This document shows positions 12,364 through 20,444 of a DNA stretch of 64,000 nt, piece after piece. Position 1 is the first letter of the stretch; the number at the start of each line of letters is the position of its first letter. The notes beneath the pieces were generated by a model. That model worked only from the letters and a program-made list of their open reading frames with translations, made no database searches and was not told the origin of the DNA. This DNA is from Segatella copri (GTDB lineage: Bacteria > Bacteroidota > Bacteroidia > Bacteroidales > Bacteroidaceae), in NCBI RefSeq assembly GCF_019249795.2, contig NZ_CP156891.1, positions 1,630,001 through 1,694,000 on the forward strand. The letters are read 5' to 3'. Made by a program: the position numbers and the translations under genes.

Positions 12364-15225
12364 ATGAGCGACGAAATTAAAGATAAAAACGGTCTTGAAG
12401 AGGAAAAATCGCCAAATTTGGTAAATTCTTCTGCAGAATCTGAACAGGATGCTGCAGAAGATGACAACGAGGAGATTTCGACCGAGAAACATTCCGATTA
12501 TAAGCCGGTGAACCGATTCGATGCTTCTGCTGTACATCACCTCAGCGGAATGTATCAGAACTGGTTCCTCGACTATGCATCGTATGTTATCCTCGAACGT
12601 GCCGTTCCTCATATTGAGGATGGTTTGAAACCGGTACAGCGACGCATCCTCCACTCTATGAAGCGCATGGACGACGGAAGATACAACAAGGTTGCCAATA
12701 TCGTGGGACATACCATGCAGTTTCACCCTCACGGTGATGCGTCTATCGGAGATGCTTTGGTACAGATGGGACAGAAAGACCTGCTCATCGATACGCAGGG
12801 TAACTGGGGAAACATTCTTACGGGCGACCGTGCCGCTGCTCCCCGATATATCGAGGCACGCCTCTCTAAGTTTGCTCTCGATGTGGTTTTCAATCCTAAA
12901 ACCACCGACTGGCAACTCTCTTATGATGGCAGAAACAAGGAGCCTATCACGCTCCCTGCCAAATTCCCGCTGCTCCTGGCACAAGGTGCCGAGGGTATTG
13001 CCGTGGGATTGAGCAGTAAGGTTTTGCCACATAATTTCAATGAGATTTGCGATGCTGCCGTCCACTATCTCAAGGGCGAGCCTTTCCAACTCTATCCCGA
13101 CTTCCCTACAGGCGGTGCCATCGATGTAAGTAAATACAATGATGGACAGCGAGGTGGTGCATTGAAGGTAAGAGCCAAGATAGACAAGCTCGACAACAAG
13201 ACACTCGTTATCAGCGAGATACCATTCAGCAAGACTACAGGCAGCCTCATCGATTCTATCACCAAAGCGGTAGAAAAGGGTAAGATTAAGGCACGCAAGG
13301 TAGATGATGTTACTTCGGCAAATGTTGAGATTCTTGTGCATCTGGCACCAGGAACCTCATCAGATAAAACGATAGATGCACTCTACGCTTTCAGCGATTG
13401 CGAAATCAACATCTCGCCCAACTGCTGTGTCATCGAAGACAACAAGCCTGTTTTCCTCACTATCAGCGATGTGTTGCGCCACAGCGTAGACCGCACTATG
13501 GGATTGCTGCGCAAGGAACTGATGATCAGAAAGGGTGAATTGGAGGAACAGCTCTTCTTCTCTTCTCTCGAACGGATTTTCATCGAAGAACGCATCTACA
13601 AGGAGCGAAAGTTTGAGCAGAGTAAGAGTCAGGATGAGGTTGTTGCCTTCATCGACTCAAAACTCGAACCATTCAAAGACAAACTCTTTACTGCCGAAGT
13701 AGACGGTAAGGGTATGGTAGAATATGCCTTCCATCGGGAAATTACCTGCGAGGACATCCTCAAACTTCTGGAAATCAAGATGCAGCGAATCCTTAAATAT
13801 AATAAGGATAAGGCAGACGAACTGCTGATGAAAATTAAGGCTGAACTTGCTGAGATTGAGAACGACCTGGCTCACATGACCGATGTTACCATCAACTGGT
13901 TTGAATATCTCAAGGGCAAGTATGGAAAGAACCATCCTCGCAAAACAGAAATCAGAAACTTCGATACCATTGAGGTGACTAAGGTGGTAGAGGCTAACCA
14001 GAAGCTCTACATCAACCGTCAGGAAGGATTCGTTGGTACAGGGTTGAAGAAGGATGAATTCGTATGCAACTGCTCCGACCTCGATGACATCATCATCTTT
14101 TATAAGGATGGTAAGTTTAAAGTCACCAAGGTAGCCGACAAAATATTCGTTGGCAAGAATATCCTCCATGTACAGGTATTCAAGAAGAACGACAAGCGCA
14201 CCATCTACAACTGTGTTTACCGCGACGGCAAACAAGGCGATTACTTCATCAAGCGATTCAATGTAACCGCCATGACCCGCGACAAGTTGTATGACATCAC
14301 TCAGGGCACAGCTGGCAGCCGCGTCATCTATTTCACCGCCAATCCGAATGGAGAGGCAGAAATCATCAAGTGTACGATGGAGCCCGACCTGACGAAGAAG
14401 CGCCAAAGCATCTTCCTGGAGAAGGATTTCTCAGACATTCTGATCAAGGGACGTGCAGCCAAAGGTAATCTCCTTACCAAGCGCACCATTCGCCGCATCG
14501 GTCTGAAGAGTCACGGCCACAGCACGTTAGGAGGCAGAAAGGTTTGGTTCGACCCAGACGTAAACCGCATCAACTACGATGAGAACGGCCGCTTCCTGGG
14601 CGAATTCAATGATGATGAATTTATCTTGGTAGTACTCGACAACGGTGAATTCTACATCACCAATTTCGATGTCAACAACCACTACGAGGACAACATCATC
14701 CGCTTAGAGAAATGGGATGAACATAAGATATGGACAGCAATTCTCTACGATGCCGACAATCAGGGATATCCATACATCAAGCGATTCACGATGGATGCCA
14801 CCAAGCGCCATCAGAATTTCATGGGAGAAAACCCTAACTGCAAGCTCATCTTGCTTACCGATACGGTTTATCCACGCATCAAGGTTACTTATGGCGGTGT
14901 GGATACCATCCGTCCTGCCGAAGAAATCGATGCCGAGCAGTTCATTGCGCAGAAGAGTTTCAAGGCAAAGGGTAAGCGCCTCACGACATGGAAGATTGAA
15001 AGTATCGAGGAACTGGAACCAACCCGATTCCCAGAACCTCCTTCTGAGGATAATGATGAGGAACCGGATGGTTCTGACTCAGAGAATGAAGGTGAAAACC
15101 TTGATCCAGATGCTGGCAAAAGCGAGCAACAGGTGATTGACGAACTGACTGGTCAGACCAACCTCTTCTCAGAAAAAGATTTCGAAGAAGACCAGAAGGA
15201 TAAAGACTGGTTATCGAAGCAATAA
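12364..15225 (+). CDS. parC: Type IIA topoisomerase subunit A (topoisomerase IV ParC-like)
   Basis: The 953-aa protein carries the GyrA/ParC breakage-reunion domain; the catalytic tyrosine is Tyr162 in AAPRYIEARLS. The N-terminus has the VQRRILHSM winged-helix region and the HPHGDASIGDALVQM stretch that forms the quinolone-binding pocket. After a coiled-coil (about 385-520) comes a C-terminal beta-pinwheel with degenerate repeats, and then an acidic, probably disordered tail from about residue 880 (DNDEEPDGSDSENEGE). It should decatenate or relax DNA together with a ParE/GyrB-like subunit that is not in this window. Whether it is a second GyrA-like or a true ParC cannot be settled without the partner; Bacteroidota usually carry a separate GyrA. 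Confidence 0.88.
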   Translation: MSDEIKDKNGLEEEKSPNLVNSSAESEQDAAEDDNEEISTEKHSDYKPVNRFDASAVHHLSGMYQNWFLDYASYVILERAVPHIEDGLKPVQRRILHSMKRMDDGRYNKVANIVGHTMQFHPHGDASIGDALVQMGQKDLLIDTQGNWGNILTGDRAAAPRYIEARLSKFALDVVFNPKTTDWQLSYDGRNKEPITLPAKFPLLLAQGAEGIAVGLSSKVLPHNFNEICDAAVHYLKGEPFQLYPDFPTGGAIDVSKYNDGQRGGALKVRAKIDKLDNKTLVISEIPFSKTTGSLIDSITKAVEKGKIKARKVDDVTSANVEILVHLAPGTSSDKTIDALYAFSDCEINISPNCCVIEDNKPVFLTISDVLRHSVDRTMGLLRKELMIRKGELEEQLFFSSLERIFIEERIYKERKFEQSKSQDEVVAFIDSKLEPFKDKLFTAEVDGKGMVEYAFHREITCEDILKLLEIKMQRILKYNKDKADELLMKIKAELAEIENDLAHMTDVTINWFEYLKGKYGKNHPRKTEIRNFDTIEVTKVVEANQKLYINRQEGFVGTGLKKDEFVCNCSDLDDIIIFYKDGKFKVTKVADKIFVGKNILHVQVFKKNDKRTIYNCVYRDGKQGDYFIKRFNVTAMTRDKLYDITQGTAGSRVIYFTANPNGEAEIIKCTMEPDLTKKRQSIFLEKDFSDILIKGRAAKGNLLTKRTIRRIGLKSHGHSTLGGRKVWFDPDVNRINYDENGRFLGEFNDDEFILVVLDNGEFYITNFDVNNHYEDNIIRLEKWDEHKIWTAILYDADNQGYPYIKRFTMDATKRHQNFMGENPNCKLILLTDTVYPRIKVTYGGVDTIRPAEEIDAEQFIAQKSFKAKGKRLTTWKIESIEELEPTRFPEPPSEDNDEEPDGSDSENEGENLDPDAGKSEQQVIDELTGQTNLFSEKDFEEDQKDKDWLSKQ

Positions 15226-15275
15226 AAAGCGCTAAGAAAGCGAAAAAGAAAGCGCAAGGAAAGCACCCATCATAA

Positions 15276-15316
15276 AAAAGGAGCTTAAGCCCAAAAAGCT
15301 TAAGCCCTTTTTTTTA
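15276..15316 (+). terminator. Rho-independent terminator of the topoisomerase gene
   Basis: A GCTTAAGC-centred inverted repeat (left arm ending at 15290, right arm starting at 15298) is followed by nine T at 15308-15316. The rest of 15226-15441 has A- and C-rich low-complexity DNA and no gene. Confidence 0.8.
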
Positions 15317-15441
15317 TTATCTAGCCATTTGCATTTCGCGCTTTAGCGTTTTGCGTTCAGCAAAAAAGAAGCCAGTCCCCCTCCTGCCCCCGTTCCAGGC
15401 GATTCCATCGCCTGTCCCCCAGCAGTCAGTAGCCTTCATTT

Positions 15442-16719
15442 TTACCTTTTATACCCCGCCAGCTTTTTCAAGCAATACTCCCTGAAGTCATTCCAGTGGT
15501 AATAAGGTGCCACATCGCTCTTGATAGGCAAAGTAGCCTCGTCTTCATTCAAAAGCACCTTCACCAGCACATCATTCGCCTTGTTTCTATAAAAAACGAA
15601 CTGCAAATTCGTAGCCATCGGAGTAATCTTATAATCCCACCATTGAGAAGCAATCTTCTCCGGATCCTTAATCTCTTCGCCATATCCATTCAAATCCAGC
15701 AAACAGGTAAGCGGAGTAACCATTGTATCGTGTCCATATCTCAATGTAGCTCCCGGATGCGGCAAGGCGATGCAGCTATCCGCCTTCTGGATAATGTTTC
15801 TCAAGAGATTGCGCTGGGAGAACGGCTGCACATTGCCCGTATAAGGCGAGTTGCCGTAAGCCATCTGCCACGAGATGTTGGCATTCAGCCAGTTCTGATA
15901 CAGTTCCTCCTCCGTAAAGAGGTCATAGAGCGAAACCTTGCCCCTCAGTTCCGTGCCTTGGATTGAGCTTGCCATCTTATAAAGTTTTCTGTTCAGGTCA
16001 CTCTGGTTGATATTCTGTTTCACCCAGGCAGGGTCGTTGAACAGTTCCTGCATCACACGGCTATAGCTAACGTGCTTCTGTGCAAATTCCTGCTGTGCCA
16101 CCTTGATACCCACGCTGTTCTTCAAGCTATCCAGGTATCGGTCGTCTTGGTTCATATAATACATATCATGCTCGCTGGCATCATGGAAGATATGAAGTTT
16201 CGGATTCATGCGCAGCATCTGCTGCAAACCGTTCTCCATAGAGAGGATACATCGGATTACCAAAGTACTTCGGGCCTCAATATTCGTATTACCGGCAAAA
16301 ATCTCAGGGAATCGCTCCATCATTCTTCTGGTGATACCCTGATGCTGGAGAGCTCCGAGCGGAGTCAGTTCGCCATCGCGCCCCTTCGCCTCCTCACGAA
16401 TCATCTTCACCTTAGCCAGCGTTTCCTCGCCCTTAGCTGTCAGTTTGCCCTCCTGCTTCGCTTTGAGCAGAGAGAAATAAGGCACATCATAAGCCTTCTT
16501 GCCAATCATATAGCGGGAACCATGCCGGCCATAATGGCTCAGATAGAAAGGCTTATAACCTTTAGGAGCCGCAGTCAACTGCTTCTGCGGACCACGATAA
16601 GCTACATAGTTACTACCCGAAAGCGTAATATCCCGCTTGAAATCCTCTTGCGGAGTCTGTGCTGTCAGAGGCATCGCCAATGTAAGAGATGCCAATAATA
16701 ATAGATTTTTTGTGTTCAT
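15442..16719 (-). CDS. Secreted histidine acid phosphatase (MINPP/phytase-like)
   Basis: A clade-2 histidine phosphatase: the catalytic RHGSR lies in SHYGRHGSRYM about 65 residues from the start, and the proton-donor HD is in LRYGHDTMVTPL near residue 335. Such enzymes remove phosphates from inositol polyphosphates or other organic phosphates outside the cytoplasm. I place the start at 16719 because MNTKNLLLLASLTLAMPLTA is a proper signal peptide; the frame stays open to an ATG at 16749, which would add ten residues before the signal. It follows the SGNH esterase gene after a short gap, probably in one operon. Phytate as substrate is likely but unproven. Confidence 0.82.
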   Translation of the reverse strand: MNTKNLLLLASLTLAMPLTAQTPQEDFKRDITLSGSNYVAYRGPQKQLTAAPKGYKPFYLSHYGRHGSRYMIGKKAYDVPYFSLLKAKQEGKLTAKGEETLAKVKMIREEAKGRDGELTPLGALQHQGITRRMMERFPEIFAGNTNIEARSTLVIRCILSMENGLQQMLRMNPKLHIFHDASEHDMYYMNQDDRYLDSLKNSVGIKVAQQEFAQKHVSYSRVMQELFNDPAWVKQNINQSDLNRKLYKMASSIQGTELRGKVSLYDLFTEEELYQNWLNANISWQMAYGNSPYTGNVQPFSQRNLLRNIIQKADSCIALPHPGATLRYGHDTMVTPLTCLLDLNGYGEEIKDPEKIASQWWDYKITPMATNLQFVFYRNKANDVLVKVLLNEDEATLPIKSDVAPYYHWNDFREYCLKKLAGYKR

Positions 16720-16759
16720 TGTTATCATATAATTTTGTTTTGGAAACATGCAATTTCAT

Positions 16760-17875
16760 TTAATTCCAATTCATCAGTTTTCTCAGGAACGGAAGCAATT
16801 CTGCTGCCATCTTCCGATGCTGCAACATACTAGGATGCCAGCTGGCGCCATAACCTAAATCTCCTTTCTGGAAACAGAAATCGAAACGGTAAATATTCTT
16901 ATCAGTTTTATTGGCATCAGCACAGATTCTATCAAGCACAGTTCGCTGCTTGCTACTCTCCTTCTCGCCGAGCATCGGACCTGTCAACATCACAATCTTT
17001 GCATGAGGATACTTACTACGTACCGTTTTAAGAAACATGCGATAATTTTTCTCGTAGAGTTGAATATCATAATTCTTGGTAGAAAGATCGTTCGTACCCA
17101 GATTGATACAGACTAACTGAGGCTGATACTTGGCAAAATCCCATTTTTCATCATGCTGGTCAAATAAGGTATATTCATATTGCCAAGGCATGTTATCGGC
17201 ATCACCTGTCTTCGGACCATTATAATTACGATATACACCGATACCACTGCGGGAGATAGAAGTATGCTGAGCCTTCAGACTGTCACTTACAATATTGGCA
17301 TAAGTAAGCCAATGGTTCTCCGTTTCATCCTCAAAAGGATCAGACATGTTGATACTTTCTACGCCATAACCGCAGGTGATGGAGTTTCCGATAAATTCAA
17401 TCTTCCGTTCCGCAAGAGCCAGAGCCTCAACGAGCTGGCATCCCTTATCAAGAACGAATCCCCTGAATTCCGGTTTGCGGAACAAGCCTTCTATCACATA
17501 CATCACCTTAGCATGATGCACCCCCTTTGGCAAAGCCGCAGCCAGGGTAACAACCGAATCGCGTTCGGCATTAAAGCCCACTTTGAAAGGTTCGCAACCA
17601 TCAATCTGCGCCATGAAATATCCCGATTTCGGGCGACACAGCATTTTCAGAGAAGACCCTTGAAAACTAGCCTCAATCGTAGTTCCCGGATAATTGAAAC
17701 TGGCTACATCAGGATTCTTAGCAAAGCTCACACGCCCAACATACTGAATCATCGGATGAGAAGCCTTTACGACCTCTCCCACAATAGGAAGAGTAGTTGA
17801 TTTCTTCACATTTCCAGCCATCATCGTGGAAGAAACCATCAATGTAGCCAGCATCATAACCCATATTTTTTTCAT
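16760..17875 (-). CDS. Secreted SGNH hydrolase, carbohydrate esterase family 2-like
   Basis: A 371-aa protein with a signal peptide (residues 1-20), an N-terminal jelly-roll domain (about 35-150) and an SGNH hydrolase domain. Block I is EFIGNSITCGYG with nucleophile Ser165, block III is NLGTNDLST, and the catalytic Asp/His region is SWHPSMLQH near the C-terminus (block V His). The two-domain layout with GNSIT is that of CE2 acetyl esterases, which remove acetyl groups from plant polysaccharides. It is first in a two-gene unit with the histidine phosphatase. A TAATTTTG box lies about 85 bp upstream. Confidence 0.82.
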   Translation of the reverse strand: MKKIWVMMLATLMVSSTMMAGNVKKSTTLPIVGEVVKASHPMIQYVGRVSFAKNPDVASFNYPGTTIEASFQGSSLKMLCRPKSGYFMAQIDGCEPFKVGFNAERDSVVTLAAALPKGVHHAKVMYVIEGLFRKPEFRGFVLDKGCQLVEALALAERKIEFIGNSITCGYGVESINMSDPFEDETENHWLTYANIVSDSLKAQHTSISRSGIGVYRNYNGPKTGDADNMPWQYEYTLFDQHDEKWDFAKYQPQLVCINLGTNDLSTKNYDIQLYEKNYRMFLKTVRSKYPHAKIVMLTGPMLGEKESSKQRTVLDRICADANKTDKNIYRFDFCFQKGDLGYGASWHPSMLQHRKMAAELLPFLRKLMNWN

Positions 17876-17958
17876 ATTCCTGTTATTATAGTTTTTATCT
17901 GTCCTTACTGTCCTGCCTTCGTTTTTTTACAAAATAAAAATAGAACAGTATCTGTTTG

Positions 17959-17966
17959 CAAAATTA
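17959..17966 (-). promoter_or_regulatory. -7 box (TAATTTTG) for the esterase-phosphatase operon
   Basis: CAAAATTA on the plus strand is TAATTTTG on the minus strand, 83 bp before the ATG at 17875. Confidence 0.45.
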
Positions 17967-18040
17967 CCATTATTTCTCGTAAAAAGCAAGTAAAACCATC
18001 ATTTTTTTCATTTTTATTCTTTTTATTCAAATTATTATTG

Positions 18041-18048
18041 TATCTTTG
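18041..18048 (+). promoter_or_regulatory. -7 box (TATCTTTG) for tRNA-Leu
   Basis: TATCTTTG ends 11 bp before the first tRNA base at 18060, a close spacing consistent with transcription starting just ahead of the mature 5' end. Confidence 0.65.
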
Positions 18049-18059
18049 CACCCAAGAAT

Positions 18060-18144
18060 GCGCTTGTGGCGAAATTGGTAGACGCGCTAGACTTAGGATC
18101 TAGTGGTTTAGGCCGTGTAGGTTCGAGTCCTATCAGGCGCACCA
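18060..18144 (+). tRNA. tRNA-Leu (anticodon UAG), CCA encoded
   Basis: The acceptor stem GCGCTTG pairs with CAGGCGC (one G-U), the anticodon stem CTAGA/TCTAG encloses the loop CTTAGGA with anticodon TAG, the T arm has GTTCGAGTCC, and a long variable arm (GGTTTAGGCC region) fits a class II tRNA. Discriminator A and a genomic CCA follow (18141-18144). It reads CUA (and probably other CUN) codons. It lies 245 bp upstream of the gene fragment and IS end that begin the Kdp island. I saw no duplicate of its 3' end at the other side of the island. Confidence 0.95.
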
Positions 18145-18151
18145 AAGAAAA

Positions 18152-18190
18152 CCCTAACTGCTTGATAATAAGCGGTTAGGATTTTTTGTT
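18152..18190 (+). terminator. Terminator after tRNA-Leu
   Basis: CCTAAC-T-GCTT pairs with AAGC-G-GTTAGG around a 6-nt loop and runs into ATTTTTTG. The following DNA to 18389 is AT-rich with no gene that I can support. Confidence 0.75.
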
Positions 18191-18389
18191 TCTAGAAATT
18201 GCCAACATTTTGACAACATATTTCAATGCTAATCTATAGTAACAGCCAAAAGCAAGGGCTCATTTTACATTCTTTCACACTATTACATGCTATAACACAA
18301 GCGTTTTTTGTTATATCTTGTTAAAGATTACACTATAGGCACATTGTTATAAAAATAAATCACTTACTTTGCATCTAAAGTAATAAATT

Positions 18390-18476
18390 ATGAGTAACGA
18401 GATACAATTTCTTCTTTATAATATGCCCAATGCTGATGGCAAAGTACAAGTTGTCATAAAAGACGATATGGTTTGA
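18390..18476 (+). pseudogene. 5' remnant of a RhuM-family gene, cut by an IS1380-like end
   Basis: ATG at 18390 opens MSNEIQFLLYNMPNADGKVQ and continues with VVIKDD, which resembles the start of RhuM-family virulence/Fic-associated proteins (usually over 300 residues). After 26 codons it meets the IS-derived repeat at 18467 and a TGA at 18474. The rest of the gene is missing from the window. It marks the left junction of the Kdp island. The RhuM match is from memory of the family N-terminus. Confidence 0.55.
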
Positions 18477-18698
18477 GCTAAAAGAGCATCAAATTGCTTC
18501 ATAATCGAAAAAATTCCCCCAAAAGGAGTGAGTTTCTCAGATTTTATTTGTACTTTTGCCATGTCATTCAGAATTTTGTTTGTTTTTATTTTGCAACACT
18601 AAGATAAATGAAATTTCTGACATGGCAAAATTCTGAGCAACTTTTTGTTGCTCAGGTGCTTATAAAAAATATCAAATTATAGTGTTGCGGAAATTAGG
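18467..18698 (-). mobile_element. IS1380-family element, 5' end only (copy 1)
   Basis: The outer terminus is CCTAATTTCCGCAAC on the minus strand (18684-18698), followed inward by a leader with a GAGCAAC/GTTGCTC hairpin and then a transposase start at 18562 reading MAKVQIKSEKLTPFGGIFS and on to LLAQTI, 32 codons, before the sequence stops at the RhuM remnant. I recognise this N-terminus as that of Bacteroides IS1380-family transposases (IS612/IS614/IS942/IS1186 group). Copies 2 and 3 repeat the same DNA at 28.7 and 30.5 kb in the same orientation. The terminus ends 3 bp before the ATG of the sigma-54 regulator, and the orientation is the one in which such ends drive downstream genes. Confidence 0.75.
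18551..18558 (+). promoter_or_regulatory. Candidate outward promoter in IS copy 1
   Basis: TACTTTTG on the plus strand matches the -7 consensus and points out of the IS toward the regulator gene at 18702; the same box recurs at 28785-28792 in copy 2. No clear -33 TTTG was found, and it overlaps the transposase start codon on the other strand, so it is a candidate only. Confidence 0.3.
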
Positions 18699-18701
18699 TT
18701 T

Positions 18702-20030
18702 ATGATACATATCTTAATTATTGATGACGAAGACCCTATACGTAACCTGCTGGCTCGAATGGTTGAATTAGAAGGTTACCAGGCCTCGAAAGCCGCAGAT
18801 TGCCGTTCTGCTTTGAAAATGCTGAATACTCAACGTTTTGAAGTGGTACTTTGTGACGTTTTCCTACCGGATGGAAACGGAGTGAACTTCATTTTCGACA
18901 TTCACAGAATTCAACCGGATGCAGCTGTTATCTTACTTACCGCGCATGGAAACATTCCAGATGGTGTACAAGCCATTAAAAATGGAGCATTTGATTATAT
19001 TACTAAAGGAGATGATAACCGTAAGATTATTCCTACCATCAGCCGTGCCATAGAAGAGAGTGAAAAGAAAAAAGGGAAGAATGATGCTCCTCTAACATAT
19101 TCTTTTCAGTCTATCGTCGGCCAGTCAGAGTGTTTGCAACAAGCAATCAGTCTGGCTCAAAAAGTAGCCAAGACCGATGTCCCGATTTTACTGACCGGAG
19201 AGACTGGAACAGGCAAGGAAGTGTTTGCCCATGCCATTCATACAGCCAGCGCCCGATCACAGTATCCTATCGTGGAAATTAACTGTTCGGCTTTCAGTAA
19301 GGATTTGTTGGAAAGTGAATTGTTTGGTTACAAGGCTGGCGCCTTTACCGGTGCAGTTAAGGATAAGAAGGGATTATTTGAAATCGCCAATCATGGTACC
19401 ATATTCTTGGACGAAATTGGAGAGATGGCCTTTGATTTGCAAGCCCGTCTGCTGCGCGTTTTAGAAACAGGAGAATACATCAAAATCGGAGACACGAAGC
19501 GAACCCAAGTAGATGTACGCATCATCTCAGCTACTAACCGTCATTTAAAGGAAGAGATAGAGAAAGGAGGATTCCGGGAAGACCTTTTTTACCGTCTGTC
19601 AGTCTTTCAAATTCACCTGCCGGCTCTTCGGGAGAGAAAAGAAGACATCGAGAGTTTAGCCCGCATGTTTCTGCAGCGTTATGCTGCTAAGTTCAACAAA
19701 CACATTGAAGATATAGATCCGGATGCCTTGCTTACCCTTCGGCAGGCAGAATGGAAAGGCAATGTGCGCGAATTGCGCAATGTCATTGAAAGAAGTGTCA
19801 TCATCTGCGACAACCAGATAACCTTGGAAGACCTTCCCATTGAACTTCAGCATCATCCATGCTCACGCAGTGACGATAAGGGGGATGAGTTTGAATTGGC
19901 AGCTATTGAACGAAAGCATATTCTCAAAGTGCTCCAACATACCCATGGGAACAAGACAGAAACAGCTCGTTTACTGAAAATCGGTCTTGCCACTTTATAC
20001 CGAAAAATAGACTCTTACGGCATTCAATAA
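18702..20030 (+). CDS. Sigma-54-dependent response regulator of the Kdp island
   Basis: A 442-aa NtrC-type regulator: receiver domain (1-120; acidic pocket IIDDED, phospho-acceptor Asp52 in LCDVFLPDG), AAA+ sigma-54 activation domain (about 135-370; Walker A GETGTGKE, sigma-54 contact loop GAFTGA at 213-218, Walker B FLDEIGEM), and a C-terminal Fis-type HTH (NKTETARLLKIGLATLYRKI). It should be phosphorylated by the kinase at 28948 and activate RNA polymerase-sigma54 at the -24/-12 promoters before kdpF and trkH. Kdp in most bacteria is instead controlled by the OmpR-type KdpE. The ATG sits 3 bp beyond an IS1380-like terminus, so its transcript must start in the IS. Confidence 0.93.
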   Translation: MIHILIIDDEDPIRNLLARMVELEGYQASKAADCRSALKMLNTQRFEVVLCDVFLPDGNGVNFIFDIHRIQPDAAVILLTAHGNIPDGVQAIKNGAFDYITKGDDNRKIIPTISRAIEESEKKKGKNDAPLTYSFQSIVGQSECLQQAISLAQKVAKTDVPILLTGETGTGKEVFAHAIHTASARSQYPIVEINCSAFSKDLLESELFGYKAGAFTGAVKDKKGLFEIANHGTIFLDEIGEMAFDLQARLLRVLETGEYIKIGDTKRTQVDVRIISATNRHLKEEIEKGGFREDLFYRLSVFQIHLPALRERKEDIESLARMFLQRYAAKFNKHIEDIDPDALLTLRQAEWKGNVRELRNVIERSVIICDNQITLEDLPIELQHHPCSRSDDKGDEFELAAIERKHILKVLQHTHGNKTETARLLKIGLATLYRKIDSYGIQ

Positions 20031-20064
20031 CATAAAACATCCGGTTTCTTTATCATTTCATTTC

Positions 20065-20103
20065 AAGAGAGCGACCTTCTCATTCTGAGAGGGCCGCTCT
20101 CTT
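20065..20103 (+). terminator. Hairpin after the regulator gene, also containing an operator-like palindrome
   Basis: A 39-bp near-perfect palindrome: AAGAGAGCG and CGCTCTCTT arms around CC-TTCTCA-TTC-TGAGAG-GG. It lies 35 bp after the regulator stop and could terminate its transcript, although the 3' T-tract is weak. Its core matches the sites upstream of trkH. Confidence 0.5.
20077..20091 (+). promoter_or_regulatory. Upstream activator site candidate (TTCTCA-N3-TGAGAg) for kdp
   Basis: The core dyad has one mismatch from TTCTCA-N3-TGAGAA. Its centre is 87 bp from the -24 element at 20171; the perfect site upstream of trkH has its centre 86 bp from its -24 element. The equal spacing supports a binding site for the sigma-54 regulator encoded next door. 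Confidence 0.6.
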
Positions 20104-20170
20104 GCTTTATAGTCAGTTGAATTTCTTTTTATAGCTGATACACAGTCTGTTAGTTCTTGATTTATTTTCT

Positions 20171-20185
20171 TGGCACATCCCTTGC
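20171..20185 (+). promoter_or_regulatory. Sigma-54 promoter of the kdp operon (TGGCAC-N5-TTGC)
   Basis: TGGCAC at 20171-20176 and TTGC at 20182-20185, separated by ATCCC, match the -24/-12 consensus exactly. Transcription would start near 20197, leaving about 47 nt of leader to the first small ORF at 20244. Confidence 0.85.
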
Positions 20186-20243
20186 CTATATGATACCATC
20201 ATGTATAACTCATAATAATTGTAATAAATAAAATGAAAAGAAA

Positions 20244-20339
20244 ATGAATGAAATGATTGGAATCGCCATCTGTGTAGCAAGCGGATTGGCCTGTTTTAAA
20301 ATGTTTATGAAGTGTATCGATTGGTTCGATAACCTATAA
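20244..20339 (+). CDS. 31-aa membrane-type peptide at the head of the kdp operon
   Basis: ATG at 20244 opens 31 codons (starting MNEMIGIAICVASGLACFKM, ending CIDWFDNL) and stops at 20337-20339. A single hydrophobic helix (residues 4-18) is followed by Lys/Cys and an amphipathic end. It is the first cistron after the sigma-54 promoter and 12 bp ahead of kdpF, so it is almost certainly transcribed. It is not KdpF, which follows. A second small single-TM subunit or regulator of the Kdp complex is the simplest guess, unproven. Confidence 0.65.
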   Translation: MNEMIGIAICVASGLACFKMFMKCIDWFDNL

Positions 20340-20351
20340 AAAAAGAAAGGT

Positions 20352-20432
20352 ATGTATACAGCATTGTTTATCGTAGGTTTTATCCTGTTCGGCTATCTTG
20401 CTTATGTCTTGGTTAAGCCGGAAAAATTCTAA
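20352..20432 (+). CDS. kdpF: KdpF, small membrane subunit of the K+-transporting ATPase
   Basis: A 26-codon ORF (MYTALFIVGFILFGYLAYVL, then VKPEKF) with one TM helix and the LxKPEKF ending typical of KdpF, directly upstream of kdpA (12 bp). KdpF stabilises the KdpABC complex in the inner membrane. Confidence 0.85.
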   Translation: MYTALFIVGFILFGYLAYVLVKPEKF

Positions 20433-20444
20433 AAAGTAGAAATT

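Noticed and set aside
18060..18144. tRNA-Leu as the integration site of the Kdp island with a duplicated 3' end.
   Set aside because: I found no second copy of the tRNA 3' end near 30.6-30.9 kb and no integrase gene; the island margins are IS ends and gene fragments.
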